Shown piece by piece: positions 22,786 through 34,607 of a stretch of DNA of 64,000 nucleotides (its first letter is position 1; every line of letters begins with the position of its first letter). Location: NCBI GenBank assembly GCA_025766275.1, contig JAFKAC010000042.1, forward strand, positions 62,001-126,000. Direction: 5' to 3'. The position numbers and the translations under genes were made by a program. The notes under the pieces were generated by a model. It was given only the letters and a program-made list of their open reading frames with translations, did not search any database and had not been told where the DNA came from. The DNA is from Lactarius indigo. Taxonomy: Eukaryota > Basidiomycota > Agaricomycetes > Russulales > Russulaceae.

Positions 22786-24138
22786 ATGATAAGGTCGAGG
22801 CCATTGTCACGCTTGCGTGGCTGTTTACGTCGTGAGAAGTGGTGTGATATCTTTTGACTCTGGAGTTTTGAGCGAGAGCCAGATCGTAGCGCCTGTAACA
22901 GAAACCTTGGGAAGAGTGGGGTTTGCTGATGCGTATGATAAGGGCCTTGAGAATGCTCGCACCACGTGGGACGATAAGTATGAGTGTAGAATGAGAAGAG
23001 GTGTAGTACCACTTGAAGGGGTTCCCTGGACGATGGGAAACGGTAGGGATATTTGAGGCGACGAAGGTAGCTATCAGCACGAGAAGGATTGGAAGCCGAG
23101 GGGGAAAGAGCGATACTGTGCCTCGCCGTTGTCCTGTCTGTGAATAATCGGGTAAGGAAAGAAATATGCTCAAACAATTGTTTCAGGGAGGATGGAAGGA
23201 AAGGAAGTGCCATGACAAGGGCATATTTGTTCCATAAGAAATATTGTAGAGACGACACGGAGCATGTCATTAACCAGACACACAACTTCGCTACTGCTAG
23301 GAACCAGCCTTTGGCCAGCCCGTAGTAGATCGATTTGTGGGGTGGGGATCTCGACATAATGTTCTAGGATGGCGTGCAGTGACGCCGTGAATCGATCGAA
23401 GCTCCACCTGGACGCGTGTGACTGCCTCGAGCGGGCCTATCTCCCCGGCTGTACTGGCACCGCGTCAGTTGTCCGTTTTGGGTTAGACCCTGGCAGCCCA
23501 TCGGTACCTCACACACCCATCGAGTCGCTGATGCCATCATAGGCCTTTACAGTAGCTTTGCTGTTGCCGCTGAACCAAGCCTAACTACGTTATTCTGTAG
23601 GACTGAGTCAGGAACAAACCGCATTATTCTATGGGACCCCAACTGCCAGTGTAGAGTCAATCTGATCTTCTGATTGGAATGTCGACGTGTACCCGGTACC
23701 AAGCCCAGTACTCAGTACTCAGTACTCAGTGCCTGCGAATTTTCCGTGACTGAGTCTGGGGCGTCTATCAAGAGCAAAGTTCTGTCAAACTGTAAGGAGA
23801 ATAAAGTATATTATTCGTCCATTTACGAGGGACGCGCAGCGTAGGTATGATGGGGGTTAGTAGGAGGCAAGAACACTTGCTCCTATGTTCTCTCCGACTG
23901 GACCGTATACAAATCCGTATCAGGTACGCTTATTGATAACTCAGCCCCGTATGGTGCCGGCTGGTTTCCTACAAAGAAACTTGATCAAAGTGATTACGGT
24001 TATATATCACCCGACAGCTACAGTCTGTGAACTCATGGGCGTCTGCAACAGCGGAGATGCCACTTACCTCCCGCCCCAAGTTCCCATGATCCTATAACGG
24101 TTATATCCGCTGACCTGGGTTCCTGAGAGTCGCTGCAC
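22786..24138. other. Intergenic between P450 genes 1 and 2
   Basis: A 219-codon minus-strand ORF overlaps the last P450 exon antisense and has no family resemblance. Near 23706-23733 the word AGTACTC is repeated in tandem; a related sequence occurs near 12288. The last 100 bp match the upstream regions of the other two P450 genes. Confidence 0.5.
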
Positions 24139-24145
24139 GATAAAA
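24139..24145 (+). promoter_or_regulatory. TATA-like box of P450 gene 2
   Basis: GATAAAA within TCGCTGCACGATAAAAG, identical in context to the box before P450 gene 3 (30660). It lies 45 bp upstream of the ATG at 24190. Confidence 0.5.
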
Positions 24146-24189
24146 GTGTGTGTTCGATCCACCCTGTTCGCTCCGGACCTCCTCATTTC

Positions 24190-26249
24190 ATGCTCAAATT
24201 CTTTCGATACGACTTTATCCTCGCCGTCGTGATAGGCGTCAGCGGCTTGGCATTGCTTGTACTAATGCGTGCCAGCAGGCGTCGCCTACCTTATCCACCA
24301 GGGCCCAAGCGTCTGCCGCTCGTTGGCAATCTATTCAGCATGCCGTCACGAGAGGAATGGCTCACATACAGGGACTGGTCTGAGCAGTTAGGTCCGAAAT
24401 ATGTGCACCCTCCTCATCGTCTCCCCACACCGCTAAGCCTTCGTCAGGCTCTGACGTTATCCATGCCGATGTAATGGGATCGCATATTATTATACTCAAC
24501 TCGATGAAAGCTGCAAAAGATTTACTTGAGAAGCGCTCCTCTATCTACTCTGATAGGTGAGATAGAGAAAGCGCAACTCTGCGCAATTGACTATTCTAAT
24601 CCCCTTCTAAGACCACACCTGGTCGCGGTGCAAGATCTGTACGTCTAAGTCCTATATACTGGCATCCGGTCTCATTCTCATAGCTGGTACCCGAAGCTTC
24701 GGAATGGACTACAATCTTGGCCTTGCAAGATACGGTCCCGCATGGCGTCACTCGCGCCGTGAATTCCTGGCCCACTTGGGTCCCACCGATCTCGAGGAAT
24801 ACCAACCGCTTGAACAACAAGCAGTCCACCGTCTTCTTCGCAATCTGCTTTCGTCCCCAGAAAATTTCGCACAGCACCTCAGGCAGTGAGTACCCTGGTT
24901 GCGTCGAATATATACATTTGATTTCAAGAGAAAGCATGGCGGGACAAGTCATCCTGTCAATTGCCTATGGTATCGACGTACTCCCAGAGAATGACCCATA
25001 TGTGGCAGACGCAGAAAAAGTTCTGCGTGCTGTTGCAGTCGCGACAACCAAGGAAGCCATGCTTCTTGATTCAATTCCCTGGTGTATTTACTTCCGTCTT
25101 ATCTGGAAAGGGGGAAACTGATATATGGTCGCAGTGGTCAAAATGCCAAGCTGGTTTCCAGGAGCTCGGTACAAGCGGTATGCACGCGAATGGTATCCAA
25201 TCGTTGTTGGCGCTGTGAAGACCACATGCGATAAAGTCAAGAGGGAGCTTGTGAGTGTCGAAGATGCCTCTTTACTCATTATATTAATGGTGTGTTTATT
25301 TAGGCCGCCGGGACAGCCACCCCCTCTGTCGCTGCAAAACTTATATCTAAACTTGATGAGGATTCAACGGAGGAAGACCTATGGGTTGCTAGGGTCGTCC
25401 CTGATACTATGTATGTGGGCGGCACCGATACTGTGAGCTTGAGCCGAGTATCCGCATACGCACTACTAGATAGCTGAAGCCTTTCGTAGACTGTCTCTGC
25501 ACTGCAGACATTCATCCTCGCAATGACACTGTACCCTGAAGTCCAGAGGAAAGCGCAGGCCGAGATCGATCAAGTAGTCGGGAATTCACGCCTTCCGGAT
25601 TTCTCAGACCAAGACAGACTTCCATATGTACAAGCAGTGCTCAAAGAATTTTTACGCTGGCACCCAGTTACTCCATTAGGTGTGTCTTACATGATTTTCG
25701 TGGCAATAACAATACGATTACTCTAACAGGTGTACCACATAAGGTCATGGTATGTGACACCTACGAGGGGTATTATATTCCCGCAGGCTCAACGATTATT
25801 CCAAACACGTGGTGCGACTCTCAGCTGCTCCCTTTTTCTATGCACCGACCACAATAAATCCCAGGAGAATATTGCACGACCCAGCCATCTTCGCGGAGCC
25901 AGACAGGTTCCTTCCCGAGCGCTGGCTCTCCCCGGATGCCCCAGCTTTCCCAAACCAGGCATTCGGTTTCGGAGCACGACAGTGTCCAGGTCGTTTCTTC
26001 GCCCGTGCAAGCATCTGGTCTAATATTGCAGGTATATTGGCCGCATTCGATATTACACCCACCAAGGATGGGCCACCTGAGGAGACGTATTCATCGGGTA
26101 TTGTATCGTGCGTCGCTTCACTTCCGTTCCACGAAATAATGAGCTAATGTAGAGTGTATTGTAGGTATGTGAAGCCATTCCGGTGCAACATCCTACCGCG
26201 TTCGGCAGCAACTGCATCGTTAGTGCGGGCCACGGAGATTGAAGGGTGA
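24190..26249 (+). CDS. Cytochrome P450 monooxygenase, tandem paralogue 2
   Basis: Eleven exons with the same phases and internal lengths as paralogue 1: 24190-24391, 24448-24556, 24612-24638, 24697-24885, 24935-25083, 25135-25250, 25304-25432, 25490-25679, 25730-25811, 25865-26107, 26165-26249. They give 506 codons without a stop. It has the membrane anchor, LPYPPGPKRLPLVGN, I-helix GGTDTTVSAL, K-helix KEFLR and heme loop [10 protein letters not shown]. The start is the ATG at 24190: the frame is open further up but has no earlier ATG. Gly-Gly-Thr replaces Gly-Gly-Ala in the I-helix, so substrate range may differ from its neighbours. ER-bound monooxygenase by family; substrate unknown. Confidence 0.9.
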
Positions 26250-26739
26250 GGTTGTGGTCCCTTTTCCCAGAAACCTAGTGGAAGGACGAAAGACAAACAA
26301 GGGAAACTAGGAAATATCAGAAAAGTGCGGAAACCAAGAAACTACTGACTAGCATAGTCTATTACTAGTCGATAGATACACGTTTTACGCAGTGTACCCA
26401 GAATCAATGCTGGTCGCAGTTTTTGGGTTTCCGCGTTTTCAGTTTTCCGAAATTATAAGTAGTCGCTTAAGTAGTCGAGACAAAAACAAACGTCGTTGGT
26501 ATGCTGGTGCGTTCCCTAGTGACATCGGCGCGCTTGCGCATGTTCCGAGAATGCACCTTTACAACAACGAAGATAAGACAGAATATTGGCCGAGGCAAAA
26601 ATTCAAATGTGCGAGAGAGAAACGCAAGGAGAAACGTGCTGGCATCTCGGAGTATCGCACGCGGGCACTTGTCCCGGCCGATAGCCGGCCCGCCATGCCG
26701 CCGGTAGTGGTGGAATAGACCTACTAGTAATAGTAGACC
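26250..26739. other. Intergenic after P450 gene 2
   Basis: No gene seen. The part near 26640-26690 (GGCATCTCGGAGTATCGCA) matches 27910-27930, extending the local duplication that includes the DUF6534 remnant. Confidence 0.5.
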
Positions 26740-27120
26740 TGCATTAAGACTTCCTGCACAGCTGAGCCGTTCGGGAGCGTTGGTATGCGATGGCGCCTGT
26801 AACGGGAAATTCCACCTACCAGATATCAGTTAGTGGTGTCGTCTCATTCTGACTTATCTACTTCCACCGTCCGGGCAAGGTGCGGCGAGCTGGAAAACTG
26901 CCACCTGTTGATGTTCACCACTGCAGCCCAGGTACAGCGATTCTGACAGCGAAACAGGGCGATGAGAGTGAGGCGGCGGTAAGCGCCATCGCCATGTCCG
27001 GGTGGTTGTGTTCACGAGGTAGGTGCGATTATTGAGACTCACTAAGAGCGTATTGGAGTGCCTGACACATCTGTCAGCACTTTGGCTCCCACAGGGTGTA
27101 TACTGCATCGTTCAATTTTT
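26740..27120 (-). pseudogene. Remnant of a DUF6534 gene (last exon and 3' flank)
   Basis: About 380 bp aligns with 27990-28385, the last exon of the intact DUF6534 gene on the same strand. The translation keeps SNTLLVSLNNRTYL, the end of the DUF6534 domain. It then diverges and stops at 26854. None of the membrane-spanning exons is present upstream. It is a tandem partial duplicate lying downstream of the intact gene. Confidence 0.75.
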
Positions 27121-27934
27121 CCCAATCGTACCTTTCCTAGCTACAATGTTGTGCTGTTAGCTAATTTTCCCCCATTTGTAGTGAGGCATCCACTGTACAG
27201 GAAATAGTTGCATGACCGAAGTCATCGACCCACTGGCCAGAACACCAGTCTGAAACACAGATGTTATGATCAATATCCTAGATAACGTCATATCGTAAGT
27301 ACCTTGGCGGCTGCACCGCCATGGTCGTTATCAGGGTCGCCCGTGTCATCATCATAGCTGGCCAGGAATGCTCGTGGCGTGGATGTCAGCGCTGTCAGTT
27401 CCGGCTGTGTGCAGTCGGCTCCGGAAAAGTGCGATCTATTGACGAACGTCTGCGTATGACGGCACACAGGCAGGGACTAGGGCTATGTAATCAAAAAAAT
27501 ACACGTAAATCATACCCAGTCCTTGAGGTAAAGTAATGGGAAGGGAGGAGTGACAGAATGTAGTAATAATGCAGGCCTGAGACGGAGACGAGCGAAATCG
27601 GCAGAAATTACAAATTTACCTCAGTATGACCATACCAGACGCGTTTATGAGCGTGTTGTCAAGAAAGGATATCAAAGTAGTAAAAAGTAAGATATGAACA
27701 CATAGTAATGAGTCAGGTGGGGATAACAGAGGCGGCACAAAGGCCGAAATCGAGGGCGATAGATATCGAGAGAGGAAAAACGCGTCTTCAGTATGTTGAT
27801 GACCCTCTCGTGACGGGCTCGGCGCATTCGCATTTTTTCTGAGCATACACTTTGACAATAAGACGTAGTTATCGAGTAAAATAAACAGAGAGAGCGAAAT
27901 GTGCTGGTATCTCGGAGTGTCGCATGCCGCACAC
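27121..27934. other. Spacer between DUF6534 gene and its remnant
   Basis: No gene seen. Short AT-rich ORFs only. Confidence 0.5.
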
Positions 27935-29713
27935 CTAGACCGAGGTATCCTGGCTGGTAATCGTACCCGCGTTTTCTGGTAGCGGCAGGACCGATCCGCA
28001 TTCCTGCAGAGCCGAACCGTTGAAAAAAGTTGGCATATGATAACAGCGGTAACGGGAAGCCCTTCCTACCGGAGACCAGTTGGTGCTGGTATCGTCCGAG
28101 TCGCCTTTTCCCCTATCTACCTCCGCGGGCTGAGAAATGGTGGAGAGCTGGGAACTGTCACCCGTTGGTGTTCGTAGCTGTGGTCCAAGTACTGCGAAAC
28201 GGGGCGGTGATGGCGCGGCGGGGCAAATCCCGTCTGTGACCGTGAGGAAAGAGCTATCACCATGTCCAGGTGGTTTGTGTTCACGGAAGTAGATGCGATT
28301 ATTGAGGCTCACTAAGAGCGTGTTGGAGTACCTGACACATCTATCAGCGCTTTGGCTCCTACATGGTGTATAATGTATCACTCACAGTTTCCCGAGAATA
28401 TTAACTCTGTTCACATTAGTCAGAAAGCTGCACAGAAACGGACTAAAGAACGTACGCGTATGCGTAGTATAGCTCGTTCTGTAGACAAGGCGAACGGGTC
28501 AAAAGATGAATCGTGGCATATCTCGATTGGACTTACGGGGAAGGCCACATAAAGTACAAGGGCCACGAGAGCGACGCTGGCTTAACAAGAAGTTAGATGC
28601 CCATCCGTGTGAGGTGTTCCAAGAAACAGGTACCAGTGAGTGTATTTGTCTCAACAGTGAGTCTTATCACGCGAACCAATACGAAGTTGGAGAACTTGCT
28701 GCTCGCCCTTCTTAGCTATGCAGAGAGATCAGGATTTCGGTCAGTGTAGGAAAGGACCCAATAAGATAATCCTGTACCAGCAACGTCATTGCCACCGCAA
28801 TCAGAATATCCGCCACAGCACTTGATATAGACCATAACTAACACGGCAATGCATGAGGTGGGATAGCGGCTTGAACCGAACCGGGTGTGTGTACATATAA
28901 AGCCGTCTTGGAAACCACATATTTCTCAACCATGAGGGCCTAAATGCTGCCTAAGAAAGGCGTGTCGGTAAAGTGTGTACGGTACTGACTGCGATACTCA
29001 GCCACATCTCTGCGGCTGCTTGAGTAACCGCGGTCTGTATTCAGGCAAACATCAGAGCCCGGCGAATGCGGGGAAAGTAAGGGATGAATACATACGACAG
29101 CGATAATCCAACAAATCCACGACCGCCTATTTGTTAGTATCCAAATCCGATGACAGAAGTATCCTTGCACGGTGAGCGAAGCAACTGCAGTCATGATGGG
29201 AATGTCAATGGGGGAGAAATGGGATTTCCCGAAGCGCTCCACATCGCCAAATCCAGCAACAAACCAATAGTAGATATCGGCGCCTGTCATCGCAGTTTGA
29301 ACAGTCTCCAACAGGAAAATGAAGTAAGCTGTTCAGAGTATGTCTTGACGCCATAGTGCTCCTGAGTAACATCGAAGACTAACCTAGAAATTTTAAAGGT
29401 CGCGGGTCTTTTGGAAAATTGTAGCTATATACGTCTGAACGTGACTGAGTGAAATCAGCCGAGGTTTCGAGGGAGAGGCCTCGTACAAATTTGGACGCAG
29501 AGAACGCCGTAGAGTGTCCAGTTGAATAGACGGCCGAAAAGCTACACAGATTGTTGAGGATACCACTTCCATGTAAAACAGAGCGAAGCCAAGCGCACCA
29601 GAGGAGCAGCTCTGCGAGATGAACAGGGGACAATCAGGTAAACCAGCATTACGGCAGTGTCACCGAACTTACACTCTGATGACTTCCGGGGAAGCGTCTG
29701 GCAAATCAGCCAT
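27935..29713 (-). CDS. DUF6534 multi-pass membrane protein
   Basis: Twelve exons, read downward from 29713, join to 357 codons in one frame. Placed exons: 29713-29673, a 13-nt and a 55-nt exon, one ending at 29384, 29328-29096, 29034 to about 28981, 28837-28778, 28715-28634, 28580-28537, a 23-nt and a 21-nt exon, and 28331-27935. The product starts MADLPDASPEVIRVAAPL and has several hydrophobic helices, with family signatures FNWTLYGVLCVQIYVYSYNF, ETVQTAMTGADIYYWFVAGF, DILIAVAMTLL, VIRLTVETNTLTASVAL and LGKLYSNTLLVSLNNR. The hydrophilic C-terminal tail of about 110 residues is variable. DUF6534 proteins are abundant in Agaricomycetes, are probably seven-helix plasma-membrane proteins, and have no known function. 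The gene lies between two P450 paralogues. Confidence 0.85.
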
Positions 29714-30659
29714 TATTTTTGTAGATACCAAGAAGTGGACGGGGAAGGAGAGTGTCACAGAGTGGAGGGGATAGTGGGTTCGCGCGCCACAGACAGGGAA
29801 GGCTTTATAATCCGATTTTTAGGATTGTGAGCGCGAATGAGATCAAGACGCTGGTGGCTGAGGTGTCTTGAAAAACGCCTGTCATTGGCGTGGATGTTGT
29901 TCCCGTGCCAATCACCGGTGATGAGACAGGTAGCATGGACCACAAGCGCACAGCTTCTTCTTTCAGGAGCGGAGCCTGCAATCGGTGTTGATCACTGGCC
30001 GCGTGTACGTGCCTGCTCCATAAAGAAGCATCCCCATCGTCGTGACAGCATTGCATTCATCAGGTTTGAGAATTGAGATACGACCCACGAATTCAATGAC
30101 AAGAGCGCCGAGAGAAGTGAATGAAACGTGGATACGTGATACGGGGTCCCACATCACAATAAGAGGACGCAACCCCTCATGATTGCTCGGTCAGGCCGGT
30201 CAGGTTTTGTGCCTGTGGTTTGTGTAACTCGCTAGCTACCCCGACCTTCGTTGGCGGCGATATGAACGGGATGGGAGTCCGAGTCCGAGAGTCTTAGCCC
30301 GCCACCCACCGCTAGCGCCTTAGCGTATACGTTCCCATGAACGTCGGCCGTTGGTGTAAGTACCGGACCGGGCCGGCAAGTTCTTCGTCCACTGCCACTT
30401 CCAGTCAAGTTTGTCCCACTGCCGCAGCTCTGCAGCCACAGACTTACGAGTAACAAGGTTCTGTCAAATTAAGTGAGCTCTTCTGACCCTACCGAGGGAA
30501 CTGCTGTCCAACGCGTTATGTATTTCCCACGCGACGACTGCAGTCTGTGAACTCATAGGCATTGGCAACTGTGAAGATCGCGAGGGTGCCGCTTGCCTGC
30601 CGCTCGAGTTCCCATGATCCTACATCGGCCATATCTGATGATCCGGAGGGTCGCTGCAC
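29714..30659. other. Upstream region of the DUF6534 gene and of P450 gene 3 (divergent)
   Basis: No convincing gene. Minus-strand ORFs of 60-83 codons near 29755-30172 lack family features. The last 130 bp (GCAGTCTGTGAACTCATAGG, GTTCCCATGATCCTAC) match the promoter of P450 gene 2. Confidence 0.5.
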
Positions 30660-30666
30660 GATAAAA
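30660..30666 (+). promoter_or_regulatory. TATA-like box of P450 gene 3
   Basis: GATAAAA in TCGCTGCACGATAAAAGAAAG, 18 bp before the ATG at 30678 and 48 bp before the ATG at 30708. The 48-bp spacing equals that in gene 1, which supports the second ATG as the real start in both. Confidence 0.5.
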
Positions 30667-30677
30667 GAAAGTGCCTA

Positions 30678-32774
30678 ATGCGCCCTGTTTGTTCCGCACC
30701 TCTCGAGATGCTCGACCTCGCTCGATATGACTTTCTCCTCGCCGTCGTGGCGGGTTTCAGTGGCTTGGCATTACTCGTATTGCGTGCCAGCAAGCGCCGC
30801 CTACCCTATCCACCAGGACCCAGGCGTCTGCCGGTCGTTGGAAATCTCTTCAGTATGCCATCGCAAGAGGAATGGCTCACATACAAGAAGTGGTCTGAAA
30901 CATTAGGTGGGAAACATGTGCACTCTCCTCGTCCCTGCTGATTGGCCTTCGTCAGGGTCTGACGTTATCCATGTCGATGTAATGGGATCGCATATCGTCA
31001 TCCTCAACTCGATAAAAGCCGCAAACGAATTACTTGAGAAGCGCTCCTCTATCTATTCTGATAGGTGAGACGGGCGATGTGGAAGTAGTTCTATTATGGA
31101 CCAATCTAATGTGCTTTCAAGACCACATCTGATCGTGTTGCAAGAGCTGTATGTCCGGGTCTCATGGGTCACTACACCCGGTTATATTCTGATGCTAACT
31201 TACTGTACCTCAAGCGCTGGAATGGACTACCATCTTGGCCTTGCACAATACGGGTCCGCGTGGCGTCACTCGCGTCGCGAATTCCAGGCCTACTTGAGTC
31301 CCGCTGAACTCGAGGCGTACCAACCGCTCGAGCAACAAGCAGTCCACCGTCTTCTTCGCAATCTGCTTTTGTCCCCAAACAACTTTGCACAGCACCTCAG
31401 GCAGTGAGTACCCCGGTTGTGTCGAATATATATATTTGATTTCAGGAGAAAGTATGGCTGGACAAGTCATCATGTCGATTGCATATGGGATCGATGTGCT
31501 CCCAGAGAATGACCCATATGTGGCAAACGCAGAAAATGTTCTGCGCGCTGCCGTAGCCTGCACAACCAAGGAAGCCATGCTCCTTAATTTAATCCCCTGG
31601 TGTACTTACTGCCGTGATATCTGGAAAGAATCCGGGATCTGATAATGGTTGCAGTGATTAAAATGCCGAGCTGGTTTCCAGGAGCCCGGTACAAGCGGTA
31701 TGCACGCGAATGGTACCCTATAGTTGTTGGCGCTGTGAAGACCACATACGATAAAGTCAAGGGCGAACTTGTGAGAATTGAAGGTACCTCTTTATTCATC
31801 ATATCGATGATGGATTCATTTAGGCCGCCGGGACTGCCGCTCCCTCTGTCGCCGCAAAACTTATCTCAAAGCTCGATGAGGATTCAACTGAGGAAGACCT
31901 GTGGGTTGCTAGGGCTATCCCTGCTTCGATGTATTTGGGTGGCGCTGATACTGTAAGTTCAAGTTGGGCACTCAAATACATCACCCTATGGTTAGCTGAA
32001 GCCCTCCGTAGACCGTCTCTGCACTGCAGACATTCATCCTCGCAATGATACTATACCCAGAAGTCCAACGGAGAGCGCAAGCTGAGATCGATCAAGTAGT
32101 CGGAAATTCACGTCTTCCGGATTTCTCAGATCAAGACGCGCTTCCATATGTGCAAGCAGTGCTTAAAGAGGTTTCACGCTGGCATCCGGTCACTCCTTTA
32201 GGTATGTCATAACATGTCACGACATTTGTGGTAGTAGCAACTGAATCTAACAGGCGGACCACGCAAGGTCATAGTAAGTGACGTCTACGAAGGCTATTAC
32301 ATTCCTGCAGGCTCGACGATCATTCCAAACGTGTGGTACGCCTCTCCCAAAGCCTGCCCTTTTCTCGTGCATCAACCCATAACGATTCTTAGGGGAATGA
32401 TGCACGATCCAACGGTCTTCGTGGAGCCAGACCGGTTCCAGCCCGAACGCTGGCTTTCCCCAGATGCCCCAGCTTTCCCAAATCAGGTGTTCGGTTTCGG
32501 AGCACGACAGTGCCCAGGTCGCGTCCTCGCGCGCACAAGCATCTGGTCGAATATTGTGGGAATATTAGCCGCCTTTGATATTACCCCAACCGAGGACGGG
32601 CCGCCCGAGGAGGCATATACATCGGGCGCTATATCGTGCGTTACCTCGGCATTTGAATAAGCAAAAAGCTAATGTGGAATCTATCGTAGGTATGTGAAGC
32701 CATTCCGGTGCAATATCCTACCACGTTCGGCAGCGGCGGCGTCGTTGGTGCGGGCCACTGAGAGTGAGGGCTGA
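30678..32774 (+). CDS. Cytochrome P450 monooxygenase, tandem paralogue 3
   Basis: Eleven exons: 30678-30906, 30956-31064, 31122-31148, 31215-31403, 31453-31601, 31655-31770, 31824-31952, 32012-32201, 32254-32335, 32393-32635, 32690-32774. They give 515 codons, or 505 from the second ATG at 30708. All internal exon lengths equal those of the other two paralogues. Features are the membrane anchor, [16 protein letters not shown]-helix GGADTTVSAL, K-helix KEVSR (Ser where the others have Leu or Phe, Glu and Arg kept) and heme loop [10 protein letters not shown]. It is closest to the source of the remnant at 12430. Membrane-bound monooxygenase with unknown substrate. Confidence 0.9.
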
Positions 32775-33071
32775 GGTCGTGGCCGTTGACACATATTTGC
32801 ATTCACGTTCTCCAAGTGTGTCGATATGATACCAATGAGGGCTATGATACTGCTTTTCCCGGGTGCGATGACATGGGGAGTCGAAATTTATGGCACAGTG
32901 CTCTGAATGGGAATTCTTCTTAACAATATTCTGGATGGAGCATCGAGAAAAAAAAACTACGTGAATTGGAAAATGATATCTCTCCACGGCTGACTCAGAC
33001 AATGGAAAGTAACTTTTTTACGACTTCTGAAGTCTTCTCCGAGATGAGACGGCCTTCACTGGACGCGCTGA

Positions 33072-34607
33072 TCAGTACAACTTCTTCTGCCGTTCGGTAA
33101 GTATGGGCTCACCAGTCTCACTTTCCACTAATCTACTTAGGTCTTGAGAGTGGATCTTTACGGGACGACCAGCACCGTCCCGCTCATCGACGAACGCGCT
33201 GAACGCAGCAGACGCAGACTTGAGCGCGTTTTCGTCGCTGCCATGCAACAGCACGAGTTCCTTTAGCTCAGGGAGCAGCAGCTGATCCGCCGGACCTAAC
33301 CTCAGCGCGCACTCGACGTCAGTAGCGAGCGCGACGTGCACCCGCAGCGTGCCGACGCGGCCAAATGGCGCCAAGAGCCCCCGCCACAGTGCTGGGTCGA
33401 CCTCCTCCGGCAGCGCGCCGCCCTGATGAAACCCGAGCACGAGTTCCTCGACCGGCAGGAGCGTCGCGGACAGCCCGGCGCAGAGCTGGGCCGTCGTGGA
33501 GACTTGGAAGTCGAGACGTGCGCAGGAGACGCTGAGGAATATGTCTGGCGACGATGTGGTGGACTGCGGGGCGGAAACGAGGACGTGCGCGGAGGTCTCG
33601 GCGAAGTCGATGAGGGCACGGGTGGGCCGGAGGGACTCGAGTTCGCGGACGAACTCGCAGGTGCGTGGGATGTCTAGAGTGAGTTGGTTGAATAGGGCGA
33701 TGTCGACGTCCTCTATGCGAGGTGAGAGTATTCGTGAGAGCAGAGCCTCGATGTATGCGGAGACGCCTCGGTAGATCAGCTGTGTGAGCCCGGGTAGCTC
33801 TATGCGCGCCACTTGGGCCCGAGGAAGAAGACGTTCGCCCCTGAAACCTGGGCGAGGAACCGTGGAGAGGAAACTTATGGATAGTACTTGAAGGGAGGGC
33901 ATCGTCCTTAATTGAGCGACGAGACTGTCAGGTGAGAAATATGCAGAGCTCGGGATGCGTTCGAGGACAAGCGACACAAGAGACGTTGCAGACGATAGCA
34001 ATGGTTGCAACGGCGACAAGGCAGCACCGGTGAGTATCAGATGACGTAGCTGAGGGGCACCGTCCTCGAGAAATCGCTTTGGGAGAACGATCTCTGAAGT
34101 TTGAGAGTGAAGGCTGAGGGTCTCAAGTCTTGGGGCCACCTCGGTCATACCGGTGGTCAACTTAGCAAGCGTCAATCCCGGCGCGCTGAGTACGATTTCG
34201 CTAACCCGTGGTAAATGCTGCGAAGCAAGCAGGAACCCCAATTCGTCCTCCGCGGTCCACTTCTTGAGAATGTGGGGTCCATAGTCCAGGACGAGCGGAA
34301 ATGGGGGCGAGTGGCGTATCATGTCAATCACCGGCGTCCCGAACGTGCAGCGGAGCTGGAGGTTTAATCTGATGGACGATGCGAACACGAGTCGTCGCCA
34401 TCTCCGGCATATATGAACGAGAGTGTACCACCATCCTTGCGAACCCGGCCGGCTCCCCGTCTTGACCGATCGATACTGATCAAATATCTCAAGAAGGACT
34501 TCGTCTGGGAGGGTATTTATCGTTGTGAGAGGAAAGTATTTGGAAATTTCTTGGATGACAGAGGAAGGATGTTTGACGTGGTCAGGGAAAGAGCTTATGG
34601 CAGTCAC
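33072..34607 (-). CDS. F-box protein with leucine-rich C-terminal part
   Basis: A single open frame of 511 codons. Near residues 30-75 is a typical Agaricomycete F-box-like motif (INTLPDEVLLEIFDQY, then TLVHICRRWRRLVFASSIRL). It should bind Skp1 in an SCF ubiquitin ligase. The rest is Leu-rich with repeated short strand-helix patterns (ETLSLHSQ, LRHLILTGAALSPL, LQVLSISFL, VEELVLGFHQGG), an irregular LRR-like substrate-recognition region. No introns. The GC-rich 3' half creates long shadow ORFs on the other strand. Such genes form huge, fast-evolving families in mushrooms; the substrate cannot be guessed. Confidence 0.85.
   Translation of the reverse strand: MTAISSFPDHVKHPSSVIQEISKYFPLTTINTLPDEVLLEIFDQYRSVKTGSRPGSQGWWYTLVHICRRWRRLVFASSIRLNLQLRCTFGTPVIDMIRHSPPFPLVLDYGPHILKKWTAEDELGFLLASQHLPRVSEIVLSAPGLTLAKLTTGMTEVAPRLETLSLHSQTSEIVLPKRFLEDGAPQLRHLILTGAALSPLQPLLSSATSLVSLVLERIPSSAYFSPDSLVAQLRTMPSLQVLSISFLSTVPRPGFRGERLLPRAQVARIELPGLTQLIYRGVSAYIEALLSRILSPRIEDVDIALFNQLTLDIPRTCEFVRELESLRPTRALIDFAETSAHVLVSAPQSTTSSPDIFLSVSCARLDFQVSTTAQLCAGLSATLLPVEELVLGFHQGGALPEEVDPALWRGLLAPFGRVGTLRVHVALATDVECALRLGPADQLLLPELKELVLLHGSDENALKSASAAFSAFVDERDGAGRPVKIHSQDLSRLVESETGEPILTERQKKLY

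Noticed and set aside
22698..23357. 219-codon minus-strand ORF downstream of P450 gene 1
   Set aside because: It starts antisense to the last P450 exon, and its sequence is Ser/Leu/His-rich without family resemblance.
33302..33774. ORFs of 92-113 codons overlapping the F-box gene
   Set aside because: Shadows of a 511-codon frame with recognisable F-box and Leu-rich patterns.
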